Positions 36,516-45,225 of a DNA stretch of 64,000 nt are shown piece by piece. Both the position numbers and the translations under genes were made by a program. The DNA comes from RHKX01 sp041393495 (lineage in GTDB: Bacteria > Actinomycetota > Thermoleophilia > Solirubrobacterales > 70-9), in assembly GCA_041393495.1 (NCBI GenBank), contig JAWKKA010000002.1, forward strand, positions 62,001 through 126,000, written 5' to 3'. The notes beneath the pieces were generated by a model. That model was not told where the DNA came from and made no database searches. It saw only the letters and a program-made list of their open reading frames with translations. The first letter of the stretch is position 1; each line of letters begins with the position of its first letter.

Positions 36516-37820
36516 TTGGAGAAGTTCGTGATTCAGGGCGGCGTCCCCCTGAGCGGGGAGATCGTCGCCGCCGGCAACAAGAACGCGGCCCTGCCGATCC
36601 TCGCCGCCTGCCTGCTCACCGAGGAGGACGTGATCCTTCGCAACGTCCCCCGGATCCGCGATACCGAGGCGCAGATCGAGATCCTCGTCCAGCTCGGGGT
36701 CGAGGTCGAATGGCTCGGCTTCAACGACGTCCGGCTCTGCGCCGCCGCCGTCGGCTCGACCGATGTCGACGAGGGCCTGGCGGCCCGGATCCGCGCCTCG
36801 TTCCTGCTCGCCGGTCCGCTCCTCGCCCGGTTCGGGGAGGCGCGGATGCCGCCCCCGGGCGGTGACACGATCGGTCGGCGGCGCCTCGATCCCCACCTCG
36901 ATGCGTTCCGCGACCTCGGCGCCACGGTCACCGGAACCCGGATGATCGAGCTGCAGGCACGCGGCGGGCTCGAGGCGTGCGAGATCTTCATGGACGAGCC
37001 GTCGGTGATGGGCACCGAGAACGCGCTGCTGGCCGCGGCCCTGACTCCAGGCCGGACGCTGATCGCCAACTCGGCGAGCGAGCCGCACGTCCAGAACCTC
37101 GCGCACCTGCTGACGCGGATGGGAGCGACCGTCGAGGGGATCGGCTCGAACGTGATGATCGTCCACGGCCGCGACAAGCTCGGCGGCGCCGAGCACACGA
37201 TCGGGCCGGACCACATCGAGATCGGCAGCTTCATGGCGCTCGCCGCGGCCACCGGCGGGGACCTGCGGATCCGCGACATCGAGCCCGGCGACCTGCTGAT
37301 GATCCGTCGGCAGTTTCAACGTCTCGGCCTGCAGAGCATCGTCGACGGTCGCGACCTGCTCGTCCCGCCCGGCCAGCAGCTCGCCGTCCGCGACGACCTC
37401 GGCGATGCGATCCCGAAGATCGACGACGGCCCCTGGCCGGCGTTCCCGGCCGATCTCACGTCGATCGCCCTGGCCCTCGCCACCCAGGCGAGCGGGACGA
37501 TCCTGATCTTCGAGAAGATGTTCGAGAACCGGCTGTTCTTCACTGACAAGCTCGTCGCGATGGGTGCGCGGATCACCCTCTGCGATCCGCACCGGGCGAT
37601 CGTCAACGGGCCCTGCCGCCTCCACGGCGAGCGGCTCGAGAGCCCCGACATCCGCGCCGGCATGGCGATGCTGATCGCGGCGCTGGCGGCCGACGGGACC
37701 TCGGAGATCGGCAACATCGCTCAGATCGATCGCGGCTACGAGCGGATCGACGAGCGGCTGCGGGGGCTCGGTGCCCGGCTCGAGCGCGTCCCCAGCGACC
37801 CGGTGACGGCCGTGGCCTGA
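36516..37820 (+). CDS. murA: UDP-GlcNAc enolpyruvyltransferase (Asp-type active site)
   Basis: First committed step of peptidoglycan synthesis (PEP plus UDP-GlcNAc). 434 residues, standard length. LEKFVIQGG at the start, GNKNAALPILAA near 20, and the active-site loop PPPGGDTIGRRRLDPHL near 112-128. The catalytic Cys of most MurA enzymes is Asp117 here, as in mycobacterial MurA, where this confers intrinsic fosfomycin resistance. TTG 36516 preserves the family N-terminus and sits just after the shared -10. It heads a run of his genes, an arrangement also seen elsewhere in actinobacteria-like clusters. Confidence 0.94.
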   Translation: MEKFVIQGGVPLSGEIVAAGNKNAALPILAACLLTEEDVILRNVPRIRDTEAQIEILVQLGVEVEWLGFNDVRLCAAAVGSTDVDEGLAARIRASFLLAGPLLARFGEARMPPPGGDTIGRRRLDPHLDAFRDLGATVTGTRMIELQARGGLEACEIFMDEPSVMGTENALLAAALTPGRTLIANSASEPHVQNLAHLLTRMGATVEGIGSNVMIVHGRDKLGGAEHTIGPDHIEIGSFMALAAATGGDLRIRDIEPGDLLMIRRQFQRLGLQSIVDGRDLLVPPGQQLAVRDDLGDAIPKIDDGPWPAFPADLTSIALALATQASGTILIFEKMFENRLFFTDKLVAMGARITLCDPHRAIVNGPCRLHGERLESPDIRAGMAMLIAALAADGTSEIGNIAQIDRGYERIDERLRGLGARLERVPSDPVTAVA

Positions 37821-37837
37821 GCCCGCCCGAGGCGCCG

Positions 37838-38833
37838 ATGACGAGCCAGCCGCTGCCAACCGGGACCCGCGACGTCCTCGCCGGGGAGATGCGCGAGCTC
37901 CGCGCGATCGAGTCGACCCTGCTCGGGCTGTTCGCCTCGCGCGGCTATGCGGAAGTCGCGACGCCGACGATCGAGTACCAGGACGCGTTCGCGCGCGGCG
38001 CCGGGCCCGCGGGCACCGCCACCTACCGGTTCCTCGACGAGTCCGGGTCGGTGCTGGCCCTCCGCAGCGACATGACCGTTCCGATCGCCCGGCTCGCCGC
38101 CCGCCGCTTCGCCGGCGCCGATGGGCCGTTCCGGTTCGCCTACTCGGGGAGCGTGTTCCGGCGGGTCCGGCCACAGCGCGGCCAGCTTCGCGAGATGCGA
38201 CAGATCGGCGTCGAGCTGATCGGATCCCCGGCCCCGGCCGGCACCGCGGAGCTGATCGAGCTCCTCGTGGCCTCGCTCGACGCGATCGGCCTCGACCGCG
38301 CCGTGGTCGGCCTCGGCGATGCCGACCTGTTCCGCCAGCTCCTGGCCGAGCTCGGCGTCGAGGACGGCAGGCGCGACCGGATCCTCGACCGGCTCGCCGC
38401 CCACGACCTCGTCGCGATCGAGGCGGAGGCGGGCGACCTGGCTGACCTCGGTGAGGAGCAGCGAGCGACGATCGTTGCCCTCGCCGGCCTCCGCGGAGGG
38501 CCCGAGGTCCTCGAGCGCGCCCGGGGGCTCGGTGGCGCGGCGATCGAGCGGGCATCCGCCTCGCTGGCGGAGACCCTCGGCGCCCTCGAGGACGCCGGGA
38601 TCGCCGACCGCGTCCAGGTCGACTTCGGGCTGCTTCGCGACCTCGGCTACTACACCGGCGCGATCCTCGAGGTCTACGACCCGGCCGTCGGCGAGGCGAT
38701 CGGCGGCGGCGGACGTTACGACGACCTGCTCGGGCGCTTCGGGAGTCCGCGGCCGGCGGCCGGCTTCGCCCTCCAGCTCGAGCGCCTCCACGTCGCCCAG
38801 GCCGCCGAGCAGGCGCTCCGGGAGCGCCAATGA
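37838..38833 (+). CDS. hisZ: ATP phosphoribosyltransferase regulatory subunit
   Basis: 331 residues, a catalytically inert HisRS-like paralogue that activates short HisG. PTGTRDVLAGEMRELRAIES resembles HisRS motif 1, FRFAYSGSVFRR is motif 2-like and GEAIGGGGRYDDLLGRFG is motif 3-like. No anticodon-binding domain is present, separating it from HisS. Its last codons overlap hisG by 4 nt. The partner encoded next is short-form HisG, which needs HisZ, so the two annotations support each other. Confidence 0.9.
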   Translation: MTSQPLPTGTRDVLAGEMRELRAIESTLLGLFASRGYAEVATPTIEYQDAFARGAGPAGTATYRFLDESGSVLALRSDMTVPIARLAARRFAGADGPFRFAYSGSVFRRVRPQRGQLREMRQIGVELIGSPAPAGTAELIELLVASLDAIGLDRAVVGLGDADLFRQLLAELGVEDGRRDRILDRLAAHDLVAIEAEAGDLADLGEEQRATIVALAGLRGGPEVLERARGLGGAAIERASASLAETLGALEDAGIADRVQVDFGLLRDLGYYTGAILEVYDPAVGEAIGGGGRYDDLLGRFGSPRPAAGFALQLERLHVAQAAEQALRERQ

Positions 38834-39504
38834 GCAGCGCCGGGCCGCGTGAGCGCCGGGCCGGCGCCGCGCTGACGCTCGCGCTTCCCCGCGGAGCGCT
38901 GTTCGCGGGATCGCTCGCGATGCTCGACCGCGCCGGCTTCGACACCGCCGGGCTGCGCAGCGATTCGCGGTCGCTGATCTTCGCGCTCGACGGCCTCACG
39001 ATCGTCACCGTCCGACCCGCCGACGTTCCGATCTACGTCGAGTCGGGGGCGGTCGACCTCGGCGTCACCGGCAAGGACGTGCTCGCCGAGCAGAGCGATC
39101 GCGACGTCTACGAGCTCGTCGACCTCGGGTTCGGCCGCTGCCGGATGGCGCTCGCCGCCCGGGCCGGCAGCTCCGATCTCGAGCGGGCCGAGACGCGGCT
39201 CGGGCTGATGCGGATCGCGACCAAGTACCCACGCACGGCCACCGCGTGGTTCGAGCGGATGGGGCGGCAGGCGGAGGTCATCGAGGTCAAGGGGTCAGTC
39301 GAGCTCGCCCCGCTGGTCGGGCTCGCCGACGGCATCGTCGATCTCGTCGACAGCGGCCGGACGCTCGCCGAGAACGGCCTCGAGATCGTCGACGAGATCG
39401 CCGTCTGCACGGCCCGGCTGATCGCGAACCGGGTCGCTCACAAGCTCCGCGCGGATGAGGTCGACGCGATCGTGAAGCGGCTCGGGGAGGCCGCGGCGGG
39501 ATGA
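38830..39504 (+). CDS. hisG: ATP phosphoribosyltransferase, short form
   Basis: First step of histidine synthesis (ATP plus PRPP). 224 residues: the HisG-short catalytic core without the C-terminal ACT-like regulatory domain of long HisG. TLALPRGALF begins the core, VDLGVTGKDVLAE and the PRPP-binding GIVDLVDSGRTLAENGL follow. ATG overlaps the hisZ stop (ATGA). Confidence 0.93.
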   Translation: MSSAGPRERRAGAALTLALPRGALFAGSLAMLDRAGFDTAGLRSDSRSLIFALDGLTIVTVRPADVPIYVESGAVDLGVTGKDVLAEQSDRDVYELVDLGFGRCRMALAARAGSSDLERAETRLGLMRIATKYPRTATAWFERMGRQAEVIEVKGSVELAPLVGLADGIVDLVDSGRTLAENGLEIVDEIAVCTARLIANRVAHKLRADEVDAIVKRLGEAAAG

Positions 39505-40799
39505 GGATCCGGACGCAGGCCTGGGACGGCTCCGATCCGGGCCGCCTCGCGGCGACGCTTCGCGCCTCGGCGTCCGAGCCGGCGGGGTTGGCCGCGGCCG
39601 TGGCGACGACGATCGCGCGGGTCCGCCAGGACGGCGACGCCGCCGTCGCCGAGCTCAGCGCCCGCTTCGACGGGGTCGCCGCCGACCCGGTCGAGGTCCC
39701 GGCCGACCGCCTCGATGCCGCGCTGTCCGCGATCCCCGCGGAGCTTCGCGTCGCGCTCGAGGCCGCCGCCGCCAACGTCGCCGCGGTCGCCGCCGCCCAG
39801 ATCGGGGAGCCCGCAACCGTCACGCTGGCGGCCGGGCAGCGGATCGAGGTCGGCGAGGTGCCGGTCCGCTCGGCCGGCATCTACGTTCCCGGGGGGCGGG
39901 CCCCGTATCCGTCGAGCGTCGTCATGGGCGTCGTCCCGGCGCAGGTCGCCGGCGTCGGGCGGGTCGTCGTCGCATCGCCGCCGGACGCGGCGAGCGGCGA
40001 GCCCGGGGCCGCCGTCCTCGCCGCGGCCGCGATCACGGGCGCCGACGCCGTCTATGCGATCGGCGGCGCCCAGGCGATCGCCGCGCTCGCCTACGGGACC
40101 GGGTCGATCCCGGCCGTCGACGTGATCGCCGGGCCCGGCAGCCCGTGGGTCCAGGAGGCGAAGCTGCAGTGCTCGCGCCGGGTCGGGATCGACGGCTACG
40201 CGGGGCCCTCGGAGCTGGTCGCCATCGCGCTCGTGGACGTGCCCTGCGAATGGGTCGCGCTCGACCTCTGCGCGCAGGCCGAGCACGGCGACGACGGCCT
40301 GCTCGTCGCGATCGCCGCCGATCGCGCCTGGCTCGAGCGCCTCGCCGCGGCGATCGAGTCAGTCCAGGTGGAGCGGGGCGTCGCCAGCGAAGCGGTCTTC
40401 CACCTGGTCCACGTCGACGACCCCGATGCGGCGATCGCCCTGACCGAGGCGCTCGCTCCCGAGCACGCCGAGGTCATCGCCGCCGATGCGGCGGCGATGG
40501 CGCGGCGGCTGACGACCGCCGGGTGCGCCTTCGTCGGCCCGACGTCGGCAACGGCGTTCGGCGACTACGCGGCCGGCTCCAACCACGTGCTGCCGACGGG
40601 CGGGGCCGGTCGCTTCAGCGGCCCGCTCGGTCCCGGCACCTTCCGGCGCCGGATCAGCCGCGTCGAAGTCGGGCCCGAGGCGGCCCGGGCGCTCGCCGCC
40701 ACCGTCGACACGATCGCCCGCTCCGAGGGCTTCCCGCTCCACGGCGCCTCGGCGCTGGCCCGCGCCGAGGGCAGGAACGGTCCCGGCGAGGGGGAATAG
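39501..40799 (+). CDS. hisD: Histidinol dehydrogenase
   Basis: Last two steps of histidine synthesis, histidinol to histidine, Zn- and NAD-dependent. 432 residues. YVPGGRAPYPSSVVMGVVPA near 130, DVIAGPGSPWVQEAK near 210, DLCAQAEHGDDGLL with Zn/catalytic residues near 255, and GSNHVLPTGGAGRFSGPLG near 355. ATG overlaps the hisG stop (ATGA). Confidence 0.96.
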   Translation: MRIRTQAWDGSDPGRLAATLRASASEPAGLAAAVATTIARVRQDGDAAVAELSARFDGVAADPVEVPADRLDAALSAIPAELRVALEAAAANVAAVAAAQIGEPATVTLAAGQRIEVGEVPVRSAGIYVPGGRAPYPSSVVMGVVPAQVAGVGRVVVASPPDAASGEPGAAVLAAAAITGADAVYAIGGAQAIAALAYGTGSIPAVDVIAGPGSPWVQEAKLQCSRRVGIDGYAGPSELVAIALVDVPCEWVALDLCAQAEHGDDGLLVAIAADRAWLERLAAAIESVQVERGVASEAVFHLVHVDDPDAAIALTEALAPEHAEVIAADAAAMARRLTTAGCAFVGPTSATAFGDYAAGSNHVLPTGGAGRFSGPLGPGTFRRRISRVEVGPEAARALAATVDTIARSEGFPLHGASALARAEGRNGPGEGE

Positions 40800-40805
40800 C
40801 CCGGC

Positions 40806-41405
40806 ATGGCCTCCGGCACGCGCAGCGCGAAGGTCGAGCGGCGGACGGGCGAGACCGACATCGAGCTCGCCCTCGACCTCGACGGCGGCGAGGTCAGCGC
40901 GACCACGGGCGTCGGCTTCCTCGACCACATGCTCGAGCTGCTCGGCCGCCACGGGCGGCTCGGGCTCGTCGTCAGGGCGGCGGGCGACCTCGAGACCGGC
41001 TCGCACCACACCGTCGAGGACGTCGGGATCGCGCTCGGGCAGGCGCTCGACGGCGCCCTCGGCGACCGCGCCGGCATCGTCCGCTACGCGCACGTCGAGC
41101 TGCCGATGGACGAGGCGCTCGCGCGCTGCTCGATCGACATCTCCGGACGGCCCCTCTGTCGCTTCCGCTCCGACCTGCCGCCGGTCACGATCGCGGGCTT
41201 CGAGGCGGAGCTGACCGGCGAGTTCTTTCGCGCCGTCGCGAGCAACGCGAAGCTGACGCTGCATCTCTCGAACCCCTACGGAGCCAACGCCCACCACATG
41301 ATCGAGGCCTGCTTCAAGGCTTTCGCGCGGGCGCTCCGGACCGCCGTCGCGATCGATCCCGACGAGACCGGCGTGCCGTCGACCAAGGGCACGCTGAGCG
41401 GCTGA
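40806..41405 (+). CDS. hisB: Imidazoleglycerol-phosphate dehydratase
   Basis: Dehydrates imidazoleglycerol phosphate. 199 residues, monofunctional (no N-terminal phosphatase). Metal-binding His motifs: FLDHMLELLGRHG near 40, SHHTVEDVGIALGQAL near 65, and NPYGANAHHMIEACFKA near 160. The 6-nt gap after hisD indicates the same operon. hisC is not found between hisD and hisB, where many actinobacteria have it. Confidence 0.95.
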   Translation: MASGTRSAKVERRTGETDIELALDLDGGEVSATTGVGFLDHMLELLGRHGRLGLVVRAAGDLETGSHHTVEDVGIALGQALDGALGDRAGIVRYAHVELPMDEALARCSIDISGRPLCRFRSDLPPVTIAGFEAELTGEFFRAVASNAKLTLHLSNPYGANAHHMIEACFKAFARALRTAVAIDPDETGVPSTKGTLSG

Positions 41406-41488
41406 CGGCCGACGGCCCGGCCCGACCCGGGCGAGCGCCGCAACTCCGGCCGCCCCGATGTGCTTGCTTGGTAGAGATGAGCGCATCG

Positions 41489-42595
41489 ATGCACCGCACC
41501 CCGACCCACAACCGCAACCGCGGCCGGCTGATCGCCGCGGCGCTCGTGGCCCTCACCCTGCTCGCCGCGGCGGTCGCGGCCCGCGCGGACGCGGCGAAGG
41601 TGCCGGAGGACTTCTTCGGGGTCTTCGCCGAGAACCCGTCGCGCGAGGACTTCCGCGGCATGGGCGATGCCGGCTTCGGCGTCGTGCGCGTGCCCGTCAA
41701 CTGGGCAGCCGTGCAGTCGAAGCGCAACGGTGGCTTCGACTGGAGCCAGCCCGACCACGGTGTCGGCAATGCAGTCACGCAGGGCCTGCGGCCGACCCTG
41801 GTCGTCTTCGGCACCCCGAAGTTCGTCCACAAGAGCACCGCCAGGGGCCTGCACGGACCGGAGAGCAAGGCCGATCTGAAGGCGTGGAGGAAGTTCTCGG
41901 AGGCGCTCGCCCGGCGCTACGGCCGCGGCGGCGAGTACTTCGGCGCCCATCCCGAGATCGACGACCTGCCGGTCAAGACCTGGATCGCCTGGAACGAGGA
42001 GAACTCGAAGGGCAACTGGTTGCCGAAGCCGGACCCTCGCGCCTACGCGAAGCTCGTCAAGGCCTTCGACCGGGGGATCTCGAAGGTCGATCCGAAGGCG
42101 CGGATCGTGCTCGGCGGCATGTACGGGTACCCGCGCGACCCGAAATCGATGCAGGCGACCGGCTTTCTGAGGCGCTTCTACAAGGTGCGCGGGATCGACA
42201 AGCACTTCGACGCGATCAACTCGCATCCGTACGGCTCCGGGGTCGGCGACGTCAAGCGGCAGATCAGCGAGCTGCGCGCGGTCGCCCGCCGGGCCGGCGA
42301 CCGCGGGGTCGGGCTCCTCGTCGGGGAGCTCGGCTGGGCCTCGAAGGGCCCCTCCCGAAGCGAGCTGGTCGTCGGCAGGAAGGGCCAGGCGAAGCGGCTT
42401 CGCAACGGTCTCGACCTGCTCGCCCGAAAGCGCAACCGCTGGAACCTGCTCGGCGCCTACGTCTACAGCTGGCGCGACTTCCCGGAGGGGCAGCTCGCCT
42501 GCAACTGGTGCCCGTGGTCGGGCCTGGTGACGAAGCGATCGAAGCCGAAGCCGGCCCTGAAGGCGGTCGAGCGGACGATCCGCAAGCACCGCTGA
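41489..42595 (+). CDS. Secreted glycoside-hydrolase-like TIM-barrel protein
   Basis: 368 residues. Signal peptide at about 1-33 (basic start, then AAALVALTLLAAAVAARA). The rest looks like a clan GH-A (beta/alpha)8 hydrolase: FGVVRVPVNWAAVQ near 60, the Asn-Glu acid/base pair in TWIAWNEENSKGNW near 170, SHPYG near 245, and a candidate nucleophile Glu in GLLVGELGWAS near 280. No carbohydrate-binding module; the specific activity is unknown. TAGAGA at 41472-41477 may be the -10, favouring ATG 41489 over ATG 41477. It interrupts the his gene run and has its own promoter. Confidence 0.75.
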   Translation: MHRTPTHNRNRGRLIAAALVALTLLAAAVAARADAAKVPEDFFGVFAENPSREDFRGMGDAGFGVVRVPVNWAAVQSKRNGGFDWSQPDHGVGNAVTQGLRPTLVVFGTPKFVHKSTARGLHGPESKADLKAWRKFSEALARRYGRGGEYFGAHPEIDDLPVKTWIAWNEENSKGNWLPKPDPRAYAKLVKAFDRGISKVDPKARIVLGGMYGYPRDPKSMQATGFLRRFYKVRGIDKHFDAINSHPYGSGVGDVKRQISELRAVARRAGDRGVGLLVGELGWASKGPSRSELVVGRKGQAKRLRNGLDLLARKRNRWNLLGAYVYSWRDFPEGQLACNWCPWSGLVTKRSKPKPALKAVERTIRKHR

Positions 42596-42690
42596 GCGCA
42601 GCCCCGCCGGCGTGCGCCCGCCACCGCCGAGGCGATCGACCGAGGCGTCCGGCGCGCCCGGCCCGCTCGTCCGGACGGCGCGCCGATCCA

Positions 42691-42696
42691 TAGGAT
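42691..42696 (+). promoter_or_regulatory. -10 hexamer TAGGAT of hisH (leaderless type)
   Basis: TAGGAT ends 7 nt before the hisH GTG; no Shine-Dalgarno. Confidence 0.5.
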
Positions 42697-42703
42697 TGCG
42701 GCG

Positions 42704-43342
42704 GTGAGCGGCGCGCCGGAGCTGAAGATCGCCGACTACGGGATGGGCAACCTGCGCTCGGTCGCGAAGGCGTTCGAGCACGTCGGCGCCGCCGCCGCCG
42801 TGACCGCGGACCCGGCCGCGATCGCGGCCGCGGACGCGATCGTCCTGCCGGGCGTGGGCGCGTTCCCGGAGGCGATGCGCGAGATCGAACGCCGCGGGTT
42901 CGCGGCCCCGATCCGCGATCGCGTCGCAGCGGGGGCCCCGTTGCTCGGGATCTGCCTGGGGATGCAGCTGCTCTTCGAGCGCTCGGCCGAGCACGGCGGC
43001 GCCGACGGGCTCGGGCTGCTGCCGGGAACGGTCGAGCCGCTCCGCGCGCCCGGACTGAAGCTACCGCACATCGGTTGGGCGCCGCTCGAGATCGAGCGCC
43101 CCGGGCCACTGGTCGACGGCATCGTCGAGGGCGAGCCGTTCTACTTCGTCCACTCCCTCGCCGCCCACCCGGAGCCCGGCGAGCTGATCGCGTCGGCCGA
43201 GTACGGCGAGCGCTTCGCGGCCATCGTCGGCCGCGGCTCGGTCTTCGGCACGCAGTTCCACCCCGAGAAGTCGAGCGCGGCGGGCCTGCGGATGCTGCGC
43301 AACTTCGCGACGATCGCCGCCGCCTCCGTCGCCCCGGCCTGA
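42704..43342 (+). CDS. hisH: Imidazole glycerol phosphate synthase, glutaminase subunit
   Basis: Supplies ammonia from glutamine to HisF. 212 residues of class I glutamine amidotransferase fold. Catalytic Cys in LLGICLGMQLLFERS near 85 and the His-Glu pair in GTQFHPEKSSAAGLRML near 188. The GTG start is fixed by a -10 box 7 nt upstream. hisA follows after 10 nt. The synthase partner hisF lies 1.1 kb downstream. Confidence 0.95.
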   Translation: MSGAPELKIADYGMGNLRSVAKAFEHVGAAAAVTADPAAIAAADAIVLPGVGAFPEAMREIERRGFAAPIRDRVAAGAPLLGICLGMQLLFERSAEHGGADGLGLLPGTVEPLRAPGLKLPHIGWAPLEIERPGPLVDGIVEGEPFYFVHSLAAHPEPGELIASAEYGERFAAIVGRGSVFGTQFHPEKSSAAGLRMLRNFATIAAASVAPA

Positions 43343-43352
43343 GCCCGCGCCG

Positions 43353-44111
43353 ATGCCGCTCCTCTATCCCGCGATCGACATCCGCGCCGGCCGCGCCGTC
43401 CGCCTGCTCCGCGGCGACTACGACCACGAGACCGGCTATGACGCCGATCCCACCGACGCCGCGCGCCGCTGGGCGGACGGCGGCGCGGAGATCCTCCACG
43501 TCGTCGATCTCGACGGCGCCCGATCGGGAACACCGGTCAATCTCGCCGTCGTCGAGCGGATCGCCGCCGCGGTCGACCTGCCCGTTCAGCTCGGCGGCGG
43601 CCTCCGCGACCGCGAAGCGGTGGAGGCCGCGTTCGCCGCCGGAGTCGAGCGGGCCGTGATCGGGACCGCGGCCCAACGCGACCCCGCCCTCGCGGGAGCC
43701 CTCGCCGGCGCCCACGGCGACCGCATCGTCGCTTCGGTCGACGCGCGGGCGGGCCACGTCGCGGTGGCCGGCTGGGAGGAGGCGACCGCGACGTCGGTCG
43801 AGGACGCGATCGCGGCGCTTGCCGGCCGCGGCATCCGCCGCTTCGTCTTCACGCCAGTCGAGGTGGACGGCACGCTCGAGGGCCCCGGGCTCGATCGCCT
43901 CGGCCCGATCCTGGCGGCATCCGCGGCGGCCGGGGCGGAGCTGATCTACTCGGGCGGCGTCGGCTCGCTCGACGACCTCGTGCGGCTGCGCGCCGCGGCG
44001 ACCCCGTCGCTGGGCGGGGTCATCGTCGGCCGGGCGCTGTATGAGCGACGATTCACGGTGGCCGAGGCGATCGCCGTCCTCGCCGGCAACGACGACGAGA
44101 GGAAGGACTGA
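43353..44111 (+). CDS. hisA: ProFAR isomerase
   Basis: Isomerises ProFAR to PRFAR in histidine synthesis. 252 residues, TIM barrel. YPAIDIRAGRAVRLLRGDY carries the first catalytic Asp, VQLGGGLRD and IYSGGVGSLDDL carry the phosphate-binding Gly motifs, and HVAVAGWEE lies in the second half. Whether it also serves tryptophan synthesis (PriA-type, as in many actinobacteria) cannot be settled; no trpF is seen here. The stop abuts the next ATG. Confidence 0.92.
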   Translation: MPLLYPAIDIRAGRAVRLLRGDYDHETGYDADPTDAARRWADGGAEILHVVDLDGARSGTPVNLAVVERIAAAVDLPVQLGGGLRDREAVEAAFAAGVERAVIGTAAQRDPALAGALAGAHGDRIVASVDARAGHVAVAGWEEATATSVEDAIAALAGRGIRRFVFTPVEVDGTLEGPGLDRLGPILAASAAAGAELIYSGGVGSLDDLVRLRAAATPSLGGVIVGRALYERRFTVAEAIAVLAGNDDERKD

Positions 44112-44387
44112 ATGGGACTGCTCAGCACGGCGGGCAGGTGGAGCGTCTGGGGACGGATCATGCTCGTCGCCGAGGTCGCTCTGATCGCCAAGCGCCACCT
44201 CGACAAGCTCGGCCCCGGCGAGGTTGGCGAGCTCCGCGAGCTGCTCGTCAAGTCGCGCGGGAGGCCCGGCAACCTGAGCCCGCGCGAGCGCACGCGGATC
44301 AGGGAGCTGGTCACGAAGCTCGAGCCCGGGGCGTTCGCGAAGAGCGCTGCCGCGACCTCGGTTCCGCGGGCCGGCAGGAAGGGCTAA
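44112..44387 (+). CDS. Conserved-looking 91-residue protein between hisA and hisF
   Basis: Basic protein. A hydrophobic N-terminal segment (about 8-26, RWSVWGRIMLVAEVALIAK) could be a membrane or amphipathic helix, followed by LGPGEVGELRELLVKSRG and LSPRERTRIRELVTKLEPG, two helical repeats that look alike. The start immediately follows the hisA stop and has GAGGAAGG upstream, so it is translated with hisA. Function unknown; not a his enzyme. Confidence 0.7.
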   Translation: MGLLSTAGRWSVWGRIMLVAEVALIAKRHLDKLGPGEVGELRELLVKSRGRPGNLSPRERTRIRELVTKLEPGAFAKSAAATSVPRAGRKG

Positions 44388-44436
44388 GCGGCCCGCCACC
44401 GCCGCCCTGACGGTCGATCCCGCCGAATCGACCATC

Positions 44437-44442
44437 TACGCT
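44437..44442 (+). promoter_or_regulatory. -10 hexamer TACGCT of hisF (leaderless type)
   Basis: TACGCT ends 6 nt before the hisF GTG; no Shine-Dalgarno. Confidence 0.45.
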
Positions 44443-44448
44443 GCCGCC

Positions 44449-45213
44449 GTGCCGCTGAAGCGCCTGATCCCCTGCCTCGACGTCGACCGCGGTCGCGTCG
44501 TCAAGGGCACCAACTTCGTCGCCATCCGCGACGCCGGCGACCCGGTCGAGCTCGCAGCGCGCTACGACGCCGAGGGCGCCGACGAGCTCGTCTTCCTCGA
44601 CATCACCGCCTCGCACGAGGACCGTGACACGATCGTCCAGCTCGCGCGGCGAACCGCCGACGAGGTCTTCATCCCGTTCACGATCGGCGGCGGGATCCGC
44701 TCCGTCGACGACGCCCGCGCCGTCCTCGACGCGGGCGCCGACAAGGTCGGCGTCAACTCGGCCGCGCTCGCCCGACCGGAGCTGATCGGCGAGCTCGCCG
44801 AGGTGTTCGGCTCGCAATGCGTCGTCGTCGCGATCGACGCCCGCGCCGTTGCGGGCCCGGAGCTCGCCTGGGACGTCTACGTCGCCGGGGGCCGCCATCG
44901 GGTCGAGGGCCGCGAGGCGGTCGCCTGGGCGGTCGAGGCGGCGGAGCGGGGCGCGGGGGAGATCCTGCTCACGAGCATGGATCGCGACGGGACCGAGGAC
45001 GGCTACGACCTCGCCCTCACCCGCGCCGTCGCCGACGCCGTCCCGGTTCCGGTCATCGCCTCGGGCGGCGCCGGCAGGCTCGAGCACCTCGCCGCGGCGA
45101 TCCGTGAGGGCGGCGCCGACGCCGTCCTCGCCGCCTCGATCTTCCATTACGGCCGCTACTCGATCGCCGCGGCGAAGCAGGCGCTGCGGGAAGCAGGCAT
45201 CGACGTCAGGTAG
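44449..45213 (+). CDS. hisF: Imidazole glycerol phosphate synthase, cyclase subunit
   Basis: Cyclase half of IGPS, giving imidazoleglycerol phosphate and AICAR with HisH. 254 residues, TIM barrel. RLIPCLDVDRGRVVKGTNF holds catalytic Asp11, FTIGGGIRSVDDAR and VIASGGAGRLEHL bind phosphate, and LLTSMDRDGTEDGYD holds catalytic Asp130. It starts with GTG just after a -10 box. hisI/hisE do not follow. Confidence 0.96.
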   Translation: MPLKRLIPCLDVDRGRVVKGTNFVAIRDAGDPVELAARYDAEGADELVFLDITASHEDRDTIVQLARRTADEVFIPFTIGGGIRSVDDARAVLDAGADKVGVNSAALARPELIGELAEVFGSQCVVVAIDARAVAGPELAWDVYVAGGRHRVEGREAVAWAVEAAERGAGEILLTSMDRDGTEDGYDLALTRAVADAVPVPVIASGGAGRLEHLAAAIREGGADAVLAASIFHYGRYSIAAAKQALREAGIDVR

Positions 45214-45225
45214 GGGGAGCCGGCA

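Noticed and set aside
38834..39008. Very long minus-strand frame (35895-39008) as one protein
   Set aside because: Only the last 199 codons form an HD domain; the rest is antisense to murA, hisZ and hisG.
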